Source: Pseudomonadota bacterium (GTDB lineage: Bacteria; Pseudomonadota; Alphaproteobacteria; Ferrovibrionales; Ferrovibrionaceae). From it: a stretch of DNA of 15,532 nucleotides. The stretch is from the NCBI GenBank assembly GCA_023434425.1, contig JAEYSS010000057.1, positions 1 through 15,532 of the forward strand, in the 5' to 3' direction. Shown in pieces: positions 6,956 to 14,316 of the stretch (positions are counted from its first letter, which is position 1; each line of letters starts with the position of its first letter). Position numbers and translations under genes: made by a program. The notes under the pieces are model-generated. The model did not search any database, had not been told where the DNA came from, and worked only from the letters and a program-made list of their open reading frames with translations.

Positions 6956-8374
6956 ATGCCAGCTCTGCTCGATCCCGTCTTCCTGGCCCGGCTGCAATTC
7001 GCCTTCACGGTGTCGTTTCATATCATCTTTCCGGCCTTCACCATCGGACTCGCCAGCTATCTGGCGGTGCTGGAGGCGCTGTGGCTGTGGACCAGGCGCG
7101 AGGTCTACATCCAGGTCTTCCGCTTCTGGATCAAGATCTTTGCGGTCACCTTCGGCATGGGGGTCGTGTCGGGGCTGGTGATGAGTTACCAGTTCGGCAC
7201 CAACTGGTCGGTCTTCTCCGACAAGGCGGGTCCGGTGATCGGGCCCCTGATGGGTTACGAGGTGCTGTCGGCCTTCTTCCTCGAAGCCGGCTTCCTCGGC
7301 GTGATGCTGTTCGGCATGCAGCGCGTCGGCAAGGGGCTGCATTTCTTTGCCACCGCCATGGTCGCCTTCGGGACTTTTATTTCGGCCTTCTGGATTCTGG
7401 CGGTGAACAGCTGGATGCAGACGCCGGCCGGCTATGCCATCGCGCCGAATGGCCAGTTCGTGCCGGAGGACTGGTGGGCGGTGATCTTCAATCCGTCCTT
7501 TCCCTATCGCCTGGTGCATATGGTGCTGGCCGCCTATCTCACCACCGCTTTCGTGGTCGGCGCGGTCGGTGCCTGGCATCTGCTGCGCGACAAGGCCAAT
7601 GCCGGGGCCCGCGTGATGTTTTCCATGGCAATGTGGATGGCGGCTATCGTCGCGCCGATCCAGATCTTTGCCGGAGATCTTCATGGCCTGAACACGCTGC
7701 AGCACCAGCCGGCCAAGATTGCCGCGATGGAAGGCCATTACGAAGAAAGCCTCAAAGGCGCGCCGCTTTATCTGTTCGGCCTGCCGGACAACGAGGCCGG
7801 CGAGACGAAATACGCCATCGCCATCCCGAAACTCGGCAGCCTGATCCTGACGCATGACCGGGAGGGCGAGCTGAAAGGCCTCAAGGCTTTCCCGCGCGAG
7901 GACTGGCCGCCGGCGCATGTGGTGTTCTGGAGCTTCCGCATCATGGTGGGCTTAGGCATGCTGATGGCGCTGCTCGGCCTGGTCAGCCTGGCGATGCGCC
8001 TCGGCGGTCGCATCTACAGCAGCGGCCTGCTGCATCGCGCCGCATTGCTGATGGGGCCGAGCGGCTTCGTCGCCGTGCTGGCCGGCTGGGTGACCACCGA
8101 AGTGGGGCGCCAGCCCTATACGATTTACGGGCTGCTGCGCACGGCAGACTCCGTCTCGCCGATCGGCCTGCCCGGCGTCGCCACATCGCTCATCGCCTTT
8201 ATCGTCGTCTATTTCATCGTCTTCGGCGCCGGGGTGTTTTACCTGCTGCGCCTGATGGGCAAGACGCCGGGCGCGACGGAACAGCCCGAGCCCGAAACGC
8301 CGATCCGCACCGCCGGCATCATGCCGGGCCCGGCCATGCAGCATTCGGCCATGCAGCGCGGAGACAGGCCATGA
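6956..8374 (+). CDS. cioA: Cytochrome bd quinol oxidase subunit I, cyanide-insensitive (Cio) type
   Basis: Haem-bearing subunit of the membrane terminal oxidase that oxidises quinol and reduces oxygen to water without proton pumping. It has 472 residues and nine or so membrane helices. Expected ligands and key residues by E. coli CydA equivalence: H22 (H19), E102 (E99), E110 (E107), H188 (H186, b558), K254 and E259 (quinol-site K252 and E257), M330 in FWSFRIMVGLG (M393, b558), E382 (E445) and R385 (R448). The short periplasmic Q-loop between E259 and M330 marks the Cio/short-loop class rather than E. coli CydA. GRQPY (384-388) replaces the usual GRQPW. The C-terminal tail is loosely Met/His-containing. 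The stop overlaps the cioB start (ATGA). The gene could equally be called cydA; haem d versus b occupancy cannot be read from sequence. Confidence 0.95.
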   Translation: MPALLDPVFLARLQFAFTVSFHIIFPAFTIGLASYLAVLEALWLWTRREVYIQVFRFWIKIFAVTFGMGVVSGLVMSYQFGTNWSVFSDKAGPVIGPLMGYEVLSAFFLEAGFLGVMLFGMQRVGKGLHFFATAMVAFGTFISAFWILAVNSWMQTPAGYAIAPNGQFVPEDWWAVIFNPSFPYRLVHMVLAAYLTTAFVVGAVGAWHLLRDKANAGARVMFSMAMWMAAIVAPIQIFAGDLHGLNTLQHQPAKIAAMEGHYEESLKGAPLYLFGLPDNEAGETKYAIAIPKLGSLILTHDREGELKGLKAFPREDWPPAHVVFWSFRIMVGLGMLMALLGLVSLAMRLGGRIYSSGLLHRAALLMGPSGFVAVLAGWVTTEVGRQPYTIYGLLRTADSVSPIGLPGVATSLIAFIVVYFIVFGAGVFYLLRLMGKTPGATEQPEPETPIRTAGIMPGPAMQHSAMQRGDRP

Positions 8375-9378
8375 CATTCGATCTTCCGCTGATCTGGGCC
8401 GGCCTGATCGCCTTTGCCGTGCTGGCCTATGTGGTGCTGGACGGCTTCGATCTTGGCATCGGCATCCTGTTCCCGCTGTTCAAGCAGGAGCGCGAGCGCG
8501 ACGTGCTGATGAATTCGGTCGCGCCGGTGTGGGACGGCAACGAAACCTGGCTGGTGCTGGGCGGCGGCGGTCTGCTGGCGGCATTTCCGCTGGCTTACGC
8601 CACGATCCTGCCGGCGCTCTATGCGCCGCTCACCGTCATGCTGCTGGGTCTGATTTTCCGCGGCGTCGCTTTCGAATTCCGCTGGCGCACCGCGCGCTGG
8701 AAAGGCGTCTGGGACTGGAGCTTCACGCTCGGGTCGCTGATCGCCACGTTTATGCAGGGAATTGCCTTGGGTGGCCTGATCCAGGGCATCAAGGTGGCGG
8801 ATCGGGCTTACGCCGGCGGCTGGTGGGACTGGCTCACGCCGTTCAGCCTTCTCACCGGATTTTCGCTGGTGGTCGGTTATGCGCTGCTCGGCGCCTGCTG
8901 GCTGGTGATCAAGACCGAGGGCAGTATACAGGATCGCTGCTACGATCTGGGGCGCAGGCTCAGCATCGGGCTCGTCGCGCTGATCGGCCTGGTCAGCCTG
9001 TGGACGCCGTTCCTGGGCGAGCAGTTCCTGCAGCGCTGGTTCACCTGGCCCAATATTGCGCTGACCGCGCCGATGCCGCTGCTGGTGCTGCTGGCGGCCG
9101 GATCGCTGTGGCGCGGGCTGCATGATTACAAGCGGCCGCTGCAGCCCTTCCTCTCGGCCCTCGCTTTGTTCGTACTGTCCTATATCGGGCTCGGGATCAG
9201 CTTCTGGCCGCTGATGGTGCCGCCGTCGATCACTTTCTACGATGCGGCAGCGCCCGATGCCTCGCTCGGCTTCCTGCTGGTCGGTGCGGTGATCCTGCTG
9301 CCGATTATCCTCGGCTATACCGCCTATGCCTATTACGTCTTCCGCGGCAAGGTCGACCCCGATGCCCACTACCACTGA
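8371..9378 (+). CDS. cioB: Cytochrome bd quinol oxidase subunit II
   Basis: Second integral subunit of the same terminal oxidase, 335 residues with about eight membrane helices. It pairs with CioA and stabilises the haem arrangement. Family motifs are clear: DGFDLGIG at 24-31, PVWDGNETWLV at 52-62 and FRGVAFEFR at 96-104. The ATG overlaps the cioA stop by 4 nt (ATGA), with GGAG at 8360-8363 providing a ribosome site, so synthesis is translationally coupled and close to equimolar. The end overlaps the start of the 44-codon DUF2474 gene by 17 nt. No cydD/cydC assembly transporter genes are in the window. The length and motif set are normal, with no sign of damage. Confidence 0.95.
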   Translation: MTFDLPLIWAGLIAFAVLAYVVLDGFDLGIGILFPLFKQERERDVLMNSVAPVWDGNETWLVLGGGGLLAAFPLAYATILPALYAPLTVMLLGLIFRGVAFEFRWRTARWKGVWDWSFTLGSLIATFMQGIALGGLIQGIKVADRAYAGGWWDWLTPFSLLTGFSLVVGYALLGACWLVIKTEGSIQDRCYDLGRRLSIGLVALIGLVSLWTPFLGEQFLQRWFTWPNIALTAPMPLLVLLAAGSLWRGLHDYKRPLQPFLSALALFVLSYIGLGISFWPLMVPPSITFYDAAAPDASLGFLLVGAVILLPIILGYTAYAYYVFRGKVDPDAHYH

Positions 9379-9496
9379 CAGCGAAGTCCAGAAACCGGTC
9401 TGGCAGCGCCTGCTGTGGTTCGTGGCGCTCTGGGCCGGCAGCGTGGCGGCACTCGGCGTCGTCGGCTATGCGATCAAGCTGGCGCTGAAGCCTTAG
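9362..9496 (+). CDS. DUF2474-like small subunit of the bd oxidase (CydX-like peptide)
   Basis: A 44-residue peptide beginning MPTTTDSEVQKPVWQRL, with one hydrophobic segment (about residues 17-41) and a C-terminal Lys-Pro. Position, size and the Trp-x-Arg-Leu-Leu-Trp-Phe-Val-Ala-Leu-Trp pattern match DUF2474 peptides, which follow Cio-type oxidase genes. By analogy with CydX it probably associates with the oxidase as a single-span accessory subunit. The ATG overlaps the 3' end of cioB by 17 nt, and AAGG at 9349-9352 is a possible ribosome site. The last 23 nt overlap, tail to tail, the pseudouridine synthase gene on the minus strand. Membership is judged by eye and function is inferred. Confidence 0.82.
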   Translation: MPTTTDSEVQKPVWQRLLWFVALWAGSVAALGVVGYAIKLALKP

Positions 9497-10187
9497 GCGC
9501 TTCCCTGACCCAGCCACAGGCCGTCAGCGCCGCCTGCATATGCGGCGGCGGTTCGGCACTGACCGTTACCGCTTCGCGCGAGGGATAGAGCGGCAGCGTG
9601 ATCGCATGACTCTGCAGATGCAGGGTCAGCGGCTTTTCCAGCACGGCATCGCCATACTGCGTATCGCCCAGCAAGGGCGCGCCGAGCGAGGCCAGATGCA
9701 CGCGGATCTGGTGCGTGCGGCCGGTGCGGGGGTGACATTCGATCCAGCACAGGCCATCGGGCGACGTGCCGAGCACGCGCCAGTCGGTCACGGCATGCTG
9801 GCCGTCCTCGGCAATCGCCATATGCCAGCCGCCGCTTCTGGTGCTCAGCTTTTTCAGCGGTGCATCGACGCGGCCCTGTTTCTCGGCGGGCGCATGGCGT
9901 GTCACTGCCCAGTAGGTCTTCTCCACCTTGCCGTCCTGAAACAGCTTGCCGAGCTTGCGCAACGCCTTGGGATGCCGGCCCAGCACCAGGCAGCCGGAGG
10001 TGTCGCGATCCAGCCGGTGCGCCAGCGAGGGCGGCTTGGGCAGACCGAAGCGCAGCCAGTTGAGATGGCGTTCAAGGTTGTCGCCGCCGCCGGGGCCGGC
10101 ATGCACGGGCAGGCCGGCCGGTTTGTCGATCACCAGCATCAGCCCGTCGCGATACAGCAGGCGCTTTTCCAGTTCGGCGGCATTCAT
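9474..10187 (-). CDS. RluA-family RNA pseudouridine synthase
   Basis: Cytosolic enzyme that isomerises uridine to pseudouridine in rRNA or tRNA. It has 237 residues, short because it lacks an N-terminal S4 domain, as in the RluA/TruC subgroups. Motifs: DKPAGLPVHAG (21-31, motif I), HRLDRDTSGCLVLG (57-70) with catalytic D60, and RTGRTHQIRVHLASLGAPLLGD from about 154 to 175 (motif III with its conserved arginine). The target uridine cannot be assigned from sequence. The start at 10187 has no recognisable Shine-Dalgarno sequence. It follows a lipoprotein gene by 44 nt on the same strand, so the two may share a transcript. Its 3' end overlaps the DUF2474 gene by 23 nt. Confidence 0.92.
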   Translation of the reverse strand: MNAAELEKRLLYRDGLMLVIDKPAGLPVHAGPGGGDNLERHLNWLRFGLPKPPSLAHRLDRDTSGCLVLGRHPKALRKLGKLFQDGKVEKTYWAVTRHAPAEKQGRVDAPLKKLSTRSGGWHMAIAEDGQHAVTDWRVLGTSPDGLCWIECHPRTGRTHQIRVHLASLGAPLLGDTQYGDAVLEKPLTLHLQSHAITLPLYPSREAVTVSAEPPPHMQAALTACGWVREAPKASAPA

Positions 10188-10231
10188 GCTGCAGGGGTGC
10201 CGCAGATGGACGCGCCGGTCAAGTGGGGTGA

Positions 10232-11005
10232 TTACGGAATGGCGGCGGTCTTCTCGGCGCAGCCGCGGTAGCTGCGTCCCTGGAAGCGCAGGTCTGCCGT
10301 ATAGGGATAGTTCCGGTTCGACATGGTATCGCCGCAGGCCGTTTCGGTAATGCTGACCTCCAGTCGCGACCCGTTATTGTCGAGCGACCATGTCTGGCGG
10401 TTGCCTTCGCTGGTGGGCCGCCTTGCGCTGTAAGTCTGCGGCAATTCGCCCAGCCGGTCGAACACCACGTCGTTGCCGCTGATCCGCAGGCTCCAGAAGG
10501 GCTCGTTGCCGAAGGCGCGCCAGCCGCTTTCGGCGGCCACGCTCGGTGGCGGGCAGTCGGGGTGGAAATAGGTGAGCCAGCCGAGCAGCCTGCCGGTGCC
10601 GGTCAGTACCGGCTGCGGGGTACCGCAGCGCATATAGGGTTCCGGCATGCTGGCTGGCGTGAAAGCCGGTCCGGCCACGCGCTGGCGTTCCGTCGCTGCG
10701 ATCTGCGGCGCCGGGCTGCCGGTCGTGCCGGTGCTGCATTCATACAGGCTGCGGTCGGCACCGCGCAGGCGCACAAGGATCATGCCGTGAGTCTGCAACA
10801 CGACATTCGTGGCATAGGCCGGTTGTGCCGGATGTGCGGCCAGGCAGGCCTGCAATCCGCCATAGATGTCAGGCAGGTGGCGGCCCCAGTCAGGCGACTC
10901 CTTGCTCTGTCTGGTCAGCACGATGCCGTCCTGCGGGTGGCTGGCACCGCCGGAGCAGCCTGCCAGCAAGGCGAGCGCGGCGAACATCACGATTACACGT
11001 TTCAT
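10232..11005 (-). CDS. Predicted lipoprotein with C-terminal COG3650-like domain
   Basis: Exported lipoprotein of 257 residues. The start at 11005 gives a classic type II signal, MKRVIVMFAALALLAGC, with lipidated C17. A longer reading from 11026 adds seven residues ahead of the signal and is less likely. Residues 20-150 form an unrecognised periplasmic segment containing C54, C90, C127 and C151. The C-terminal part (about 161-250) carries GWRAFGNEPFWSLRI (161-175), and an ETACGDTMSNRNYPYTA block followed by a terminal GCA (248-250). This pattern occurs in uncharacterised envelope proteins of the COG3650 type. C224 and C249 probably form a disulphide. The function is unknown. No strong ribosome site was seen. 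It is divergent from the GNAT gene and upstream of the pseudouridine synthase gene. Confidence 0.8.
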   Translation of the reverse strand: MKRVIVMFAALALLAGCSGGASHPQDGIVLTRQSKESPDWGRHLPDIYGGLQACLAAHPAQPAYATNVVLQTHGMILVRLRGADRSLYECSTGTTGSPAPQIAATERQRVAGPAFTPASMPEPYMRCGTPQPVLTGTGRLLGWLTYFHPDCPPPSVAAESGWRAFGNEPFWSLRISGNDVVFDRLGELPQTYSARRPTSEGNRQTWSLDNNGSRLEVSITETACGDTMSNRNYPYTADLRFQGRSYRGCAEKTAAIP

Positions 11006-11110
11006 GCAGGCATCCAGACAAAGCATGGTGGTGTCATTTCGGCGACATGATTGGCGCGCTATACGAAGAAAAACGCGGATTTTGCAGCCCGGTTCCCGAA
11101 AGTGCTTCTC

Positions 11111-11614
11111 ATGCCTCTACCCGAGGGCGTCAGCCTGCAGGCCTATAGTCCCGACGATCTGCCAGCCGTGCGCGCGCTGCATGCGCTGGCCTTCCGCCAG
11201 CTCGCCGCCAGTCATCACGATGCGGCGCAGATTGCCGCGCACGAGGCGCTGATCCTTGCGCCGGATTATGCGGTGGCTGTGGCGCGCTCCAACCTGATCC
11301 TCGCCCGGCATGGCGATGGTCGTCTGGTTGCCACGGCAGGCTGGCTGGCCATGACCGAACGGCCGCAGACGGCCCGCATCCGCAAGGTCTTCGTGCATCC
11401 GGACTGGGCGCGGCGCGGCCTGGCCACCGTGCTGGTGCGGTCGGCCGAGCAGGCGGCCAATGCTGCCGGATATCCGCATCTTTATGTGCGCGCCAATATC
11501 AACGCCGTGCCGCTGTATCGCAGTCTGGGCTACCGCGTGGAAGCGGAAGGGGTGATGCCGGCCGGCGGCGCCGACCTGCCGGTCGTCTATATGGCGCGCC
11601 CGGCACCCGCCTGA
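11111..11614 (+). CDS. GNAT-family N-acetyltransferase
   Basis: Acetyl-CoA-dependent acyltransferase of 167 residues. The GNAT core is visible: strand segment GRLVATAGWLAM (70-81), motif A with KVFVHPDWARRGLATVL (92-108) supplying the pyrophosphate-binding R-R-G-L-A loop, helix SAEQAANAAGY, then LYVRANINAVPLYRSLGYR (124-142), the motif B region where the Tyr is the usual general acid. The acceptor substrate is unknown. The ATG at 11111 fits the family N-terminus; an in-frame GTG at 11102 and a TTG at 11051 are alternatives, the latter adding a basic stretch that looks spurious. It is divergent from the lipoprotein gene, with about 105 nt between starts. No clear ribosome site precedes the ATG. 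Confidence 0.88.
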   Translation: MPLPEGVSLQAYSPDDLPAVRALHALAFRQLAASHHDAAQIAAHEALILAPDYAVAVARSNLILARHGDGRLVATAGWLAMTERPQTARIRKVFVHPDWARRGLATVLVRSAEQAANAAGYPHLYVRANINAVPLYRSLGYRVEAEGVMPAGGADLPVVYMARPAPA

Positions 11615-11619
11615 AGTTT

Positions 11620-11634
11620 TACACAGATTTTGTA
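11620..11634. promoter_or_regulatory. Possible GntR-type dyad upstream of the regulator gene
   Basis: TACA (11620-11623) and TGTA (11631-11634) flank 7 nt in a short AT-rich patch just after the GNAT stop and about 100 nt before the GntR start. FCD-type GntR proteins often bind short TNGT/ACNA dyads, so an autoregulatory site is conceivable. The arms are only 4 bp and the evidence is weak. Confidence 0.2.
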
Positions 11635-11733
11635 TCCCGCGGCGGCGCGCTTCCGCTATTCTGCCGGCCTGCGGCGACTGTCTAAATAAGGGTGGCGCCG
11701 CAGGCGGGGGAAACAGTCACGGACTTCCAGGCC

Positions 11734-12417
11734 ATGAACACGGCTGTGATGAGTGGTGTGCGCCGGTCGCAGACGCGGCGCGCCTATGACGAACTGAAGC
11801 GTCGCATTCTCGATAACGAGCTGCCACCGGGCACCCAGGCGCTGGAGCAGCAGGCCGCCGAATGGCTCGGTATGAGTCGGACTCCCGTGCGCGAGGCGCT
11901 GATCCGGCTGGCGCAGGAAGGCATGATCGAAGTCCGGCCGCGCCATGGCATGCGCGTGCTGCCCATCGCGATTGCCGACCTGCGCGAAATCTACGACCTG
12001 CTGGCCGGACTGGAAGCCACCGCCGTCGACATCATCGCGCGCCGCGGGCTGCAGCCGCCGGAGAATGCCGAACTCGACCGGCTGCTGGCCGAGATGGCCG
12101 AGGCGCTGGCGCTGGATGACCGAGCCCGCTGGGCCGAGGGCGATGCGCGCTTCCATCGCCGCCTGGTCGAGATGTCTGGCAACCAGCGCCTGATCGTGAT
12201 GGTGGAGACGATCCGCGAGCAGTCGCATCGCGCCCGCATGGCCACGCTGCATCTGCGGCCCAAGCCGCTCACCTCCAATGACGACCATACGTCAGTGGTG
12301 GCGGCCTTGCGCAAACGCGATGCCGAGGCAGCGACCCGGCTGATCCGCGCGCATCGCCTGCGCTCGGCCCGGCTGCTGATCGACCTGCTGGAACATCACG
12401 GCCTCGATCATCTCTGA
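11734..12417 (+). CDS. GntR-family (FCD/FadR subfamily) transcriptional regulator
   Basis: Ligand-responsive DNA-binding protein of 227 residues from the ATG at 11734. The N-terminal winged helix spans about 14-78 and includes AYDELKRRILDNELPPGT and the recognition segment WLGMSRTPVREALIRLAQEGM (44-64). The C-terminal all-helical FCD domain carries the expected metal/carboxylate-binding residues D137, H141, H185 and H207. FCD proteins typically sense organic acids. A GTG at 11692 and an ATG at 11749 are alternative starts; none has a strong ribosome site. It lies directly upstream of, and in the same direction as, a TRAP transporter, so it most likely represses that operon and is relieved by the transported acid or a product of it. 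That link is contextual. Confidence 0.92.
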   Translation: MNTAVMSGVRRSQTRRAYDELKRRILDNELPPGTQALEQQAAEWLGMSRTPVREALIRLAQEGMIEVRPRHGMRVLPIAIADLREIYDLLAGLEATAVDIIARRGLQPPENAELDRLLAEMAEALALDDRARWAEGDARFHRRLVEMSGNQRLIVMVETIREQSHRARMATLHLRPKPLTSNDDHTSVVAALRKRDAEAATRLIRAHRLRSARLLIDLLEHHGLDHL

Positions 12418-12486
12418 TCGCACCAGCGGGATTTACGAGCATCTGCCGAGATAAACGGCATTGCGCTGCCGGAACCTATTGCAGGC

Positions 12487-12507
12487 ACTGCCGATTGGTG
12501 CGGCAGT
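12487..12507. promoter_or_regulatory. Perfect hairpin/operator candidate ahead of the TRAP operon
   Basis: ACTGCCG (12487-12493), loop ATTGGTG, CGGCAGT (12501-12507) is a perfect 7-bp stem. It lies in the 220-nt gap between gntR and the TRAP genes. No T-run follows, so it is not a standard terminator; an operator for the adjacent regulator is possible. A looser ATTGGT (12494-12499)/ACCAAT (12528-12533) dyad overlaps it. Confidence 0.4.
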
Positions 12508-12534
12508 CACCGTAAAAACAACGATGTACCAATT

Positions 12535-12553
12535 CTGCGCAAAGTCCGCGCAG
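12535..12553. promoter_or_regulatory. Second inverted repeat ahead of the TRAP operon
   Basis: CTGCGC (12535-12540), a 7-nt spacer, GCGCAG (12548-12553). It has the same spacer length as the stem at 12487-12507 and a centre-to-centre distance of 47 nt. A third small stem, CGCGC (12595-12599) and GCGCG (12604-12608), lies nearer the gene. These could be tandem control sites or leader structures; the rest of 12418-12637 shows no gene. Confidence 0.3.
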
Positions 12554-12627
12554 TGGCATATCGATTGCATTTCTCACCAGGTCATTTGCCGCTTCGCGCA
12601 GCAGCGCGCGGCGTAACTCGGACCCAT

Positions 12628-12632
12628 GGGGG
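12628..12632 (+). promoter_or_regulatory. Ribosome binding site of the TRAP receptor gene
   Basis: A G-run ending in GGA lies about 5 nt before the ATG at 12638. It favours that start, which also puts the twin-arginine signal at the very N-terminus, over the ATG at 12626. Confidence 0.55.
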
Positions 12633-12637
12633 ATGCC

Positions 12638-13744
12638 ATGAAACGTCGTTTCTTCGTCAAGGCCGGCTTGCTGGGCGGCACGGCTGCCGCCACTTTCGCC
12701 AGACCGAATATCGCCACGGCGCAGGCGAAAACCTTCCAGTGGAAGATGACCAACGCCTATGGCCCGGGTTCGCCCTTCTACGTGGCCGGCCCCGGCAGTC
12801 CGACCGATTTCTGCGACATGGTGAAGAAGATGTCGGGCGGTCGCCTGACCATCCAGCATTTCGCCGCCGGCGAACTGATCCCGGCGCTGGAAGGATTCGA
12901 TGCGGTGTCGAAAGGCATCGTCGAAATGAATGCGGCCAACAGCTATTTCTGGGCCGGCAAGATTCCGGCGGCGCAGTATTTCACCACCGTGCCGTTTGGC
13001 CTGAATTTCCAGGGCATGACCGCCTGGATCTATCATGGCGGCGGCCAGAAACTGTGGGAAGATCTCTACGCGCCCTTCGATCTGGTGCCGATGGCGATGG
13101 GCAATACCGGCGTGCAGATGACCGGCTGGTATCGCAAGCCGATCACCGGCCTCGACGACTACAAGGGCCTGAAGATGCGTATCCCCGGCCTGGCCGGCAA
13201 GGTCTATGCCGCATTGGGCGTCGATGTGAAGCTGCTGCCCGGCGGTGAAATCTTCCCGGCACTGGAGCGCGGCGTGATCGATGCGGCGGAATTCGTCGGT
13301 CCCTATCAGGATCGCCGCCTCGGCCTGCAGAAGGCTGCCAAATTCTACTACACCACCGGCTGGCACGAGCCGTCCAACGTCACCGAACTGATCGTCAACA
13401 AGAAGGCCTGGGCGTCGCTGCCGCCCGACCTGCAGGAAATCGTTCGCGCCGCGGCGGCGGCCTGCAACACGATCAGCCACACCTGGTGCGAGGCCACCAA
13501 TGCCGAGGCGCTCGACGATCTGGTCAAGAATCACGGCGTGACGGCGCAGCCCCTGCCGCCGCAGATCGTTGTCAAGCTGAAGGAAGTGACCGAGACGGTG
13601 CTGAACGACGGCGCCGCCAGGGATCCGTCGATCAGGAAGGTGCATGACGCCTTCCTCGCCTTCAAGGCCAACCACGACAAATGGGCCGGCGTGTCTGAGT
13701 CGGTGTACCAGAGCCAGATCCGCGGCCAGCTCAGCAAGGCCTGA
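12638..13744 (+). CDS. TRAP transporter substrate-binding protein, DctP family (FcbT1/TakP-like)
   Basis: Periplasmic receptor of 368 residues for a TRAP importer. The N-terminus MKRRFFVKAGLLGG resembles a twin-arginine (Tat) signal, with likely cleavage after ATAQA (residue 30). The mature part closely follows the mannitol/chloroaromatic TRAP receptor group (COG4663), which includes TakP (2-oxoacids) and a Thermus lactate receptor: GGRLTIQHFAAGELIPALEG (67-86), GNTGVQMTGW (155-164, with Q160), GLKMRIPGL (177-185, with the carboxylate-binding R181 expected in DctP proteins), PGGEIFPALERG (201-212), EFVGP (218-222) and GWHEP (241-245). Relatives usually read EWVGP, so Phe219 is a change near the ligand or metal site. 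The substrate is probably a small organic acid; which one is unknown. It is first of three transporter genes. Confidence 0.92.
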   Translation: MKRRFFVKAGLLGGTAAATFARPNIATAQAKTFQWKMTNAYGPGSPFYVAGPGSPTDFCDMVKKMSGGRLTIQHFAAGELIPALEGFDAVSKGIVEMNAANSYFWAGKIPAAQYFTTVPFGLNFQGMTAWIYHGGGQKLWEDLYAPFDLVPMAMGNTGVQMTGWYRKPITGLDDYKGLKMRIPGLAGKVYAALGVDVKLLPGGEIFPALERGVIDAAEFVGPYQDRRLGLQKAAKFYYTTGWHEPSNVTELIVNKKAWASLPPDLQEIVRAAAAACNTISHTWCEATNAEALDDLVKNHGVTAQPLPPQIVVKLKEVTETVLNDGAARDPSIRKVHDAFLAFKANHDKWAGVSESVYQSQIRGQLSKA

Positions 13745-13753
13745 CCGCGCTTC

Positions 13754-14314
13754 ATGTTTGCTTTGCGTCTTGAGGCGGCGGCCCGTTTTCTCGATATCGT
13801 CGTCGAGCATTCGGGCCGCCTCGCATCCTGGACAGGCTTCGCCCTGGTCTGCGTCATGGCCTTCAATGTCCTGTTGCGCTACCTGTTCCATACCGGGTCG
13901 GTGGCGATGCAGGAACTTGAATGGCATCTCATGGCGCCGGTCTCGCTGCTCTGCATCGCCTATGCGATCAAGCATGAAGGCCATGTTCGCGTCGACATTC
14001 TCTATGGCCGCCTGCCGGTGCGGGCGCAGCAGGTGCTGGAAGTTGTCTCCTGTCTGGTCGCGGTCGCCTTTTCCGCCATCATCATAAAACTCAGCATCGG
14101 CTACGTCATGCAGTCCTATCTGATCGGTGAAACCTCGCCCGATCCGGGCGGGCTGCCGTATCGCTTCATTCTCAAATCGATGATCCCGCTCGGCTTCCTG
14201 CTGCTGCTGGTACAGAGCCTGGCCGCCACTTTGCGGTCGCTGACCCCCTTCTTCGGCGGCGCGCTTCCACCCGCCGCGCAACCCGACAAGCCGCCAACCC
14301 AACAAACAGCCTGA
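13754..14314 (+). CDS. TRAP transporter small permease, DctQ family
   Basis: Small membrane subunit of the TRAP importer, 186 residues with four predicted helices (about 26-45, 58-73, 95-115 and 143-162). It links the receptor to the large permease in the inner membrane. Family marks are FNVLLRYLF at 37-45, MQELEWHL at 52-59 and HEGHVRVDILY at 74-84. The hydrophilic, proline-rich C-terminus (from about 168) is not conserved. It begins 9 nt after the receptor stop and ends 2 nt before the large permease ATG, as expected in one operon. No Shine-Dalgarno sequence is apparent, so re-initiation is likely. It fits the FcbT2 subgroup that accompanies FcbT1-type receptors. Confidence 0.9.
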   Translation: MFALRLEAAARFLDIVVEHSGRLASWTGFALVCVMAFNVLLRYLFHTGSVAMQELEWHLMAPVSLLCIAYAIKHEGHVRVDILYGRLPVRAQQVLEVVSCLVAVAFSAIIIKLSIGYVMQSYLIGETSPDPGGLPYRFILKSMIPLGFLLLLVQSLAATLRSLTPFFGGALPPAAQPDKPPTQQTA

Positions 14315-14316
14315 AC

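Noticed and set aside
8239..9375. 378-codon minus-strand ORF opposite cioB
   Set aside because: It is Gln/Arg/Asp-rich low-complexity translation antisense to an unmistakable oxidase subunit.
12487..12507. Rho-independent terminator of the GntR gene
   Set aside because: The stem is perfect, but what follows is CACCGTAAAAAC, not a T-run, so it does not meet the terminator pattern on the plus strand.
12476..14305. 609-codon minus-strand ORF opposite the TRAP genes
   Set aside because: It spans an intergenic gap and two genes with clear family motifs, and its translation has no domain pattern. It is a shadow of GC-rich third positions.
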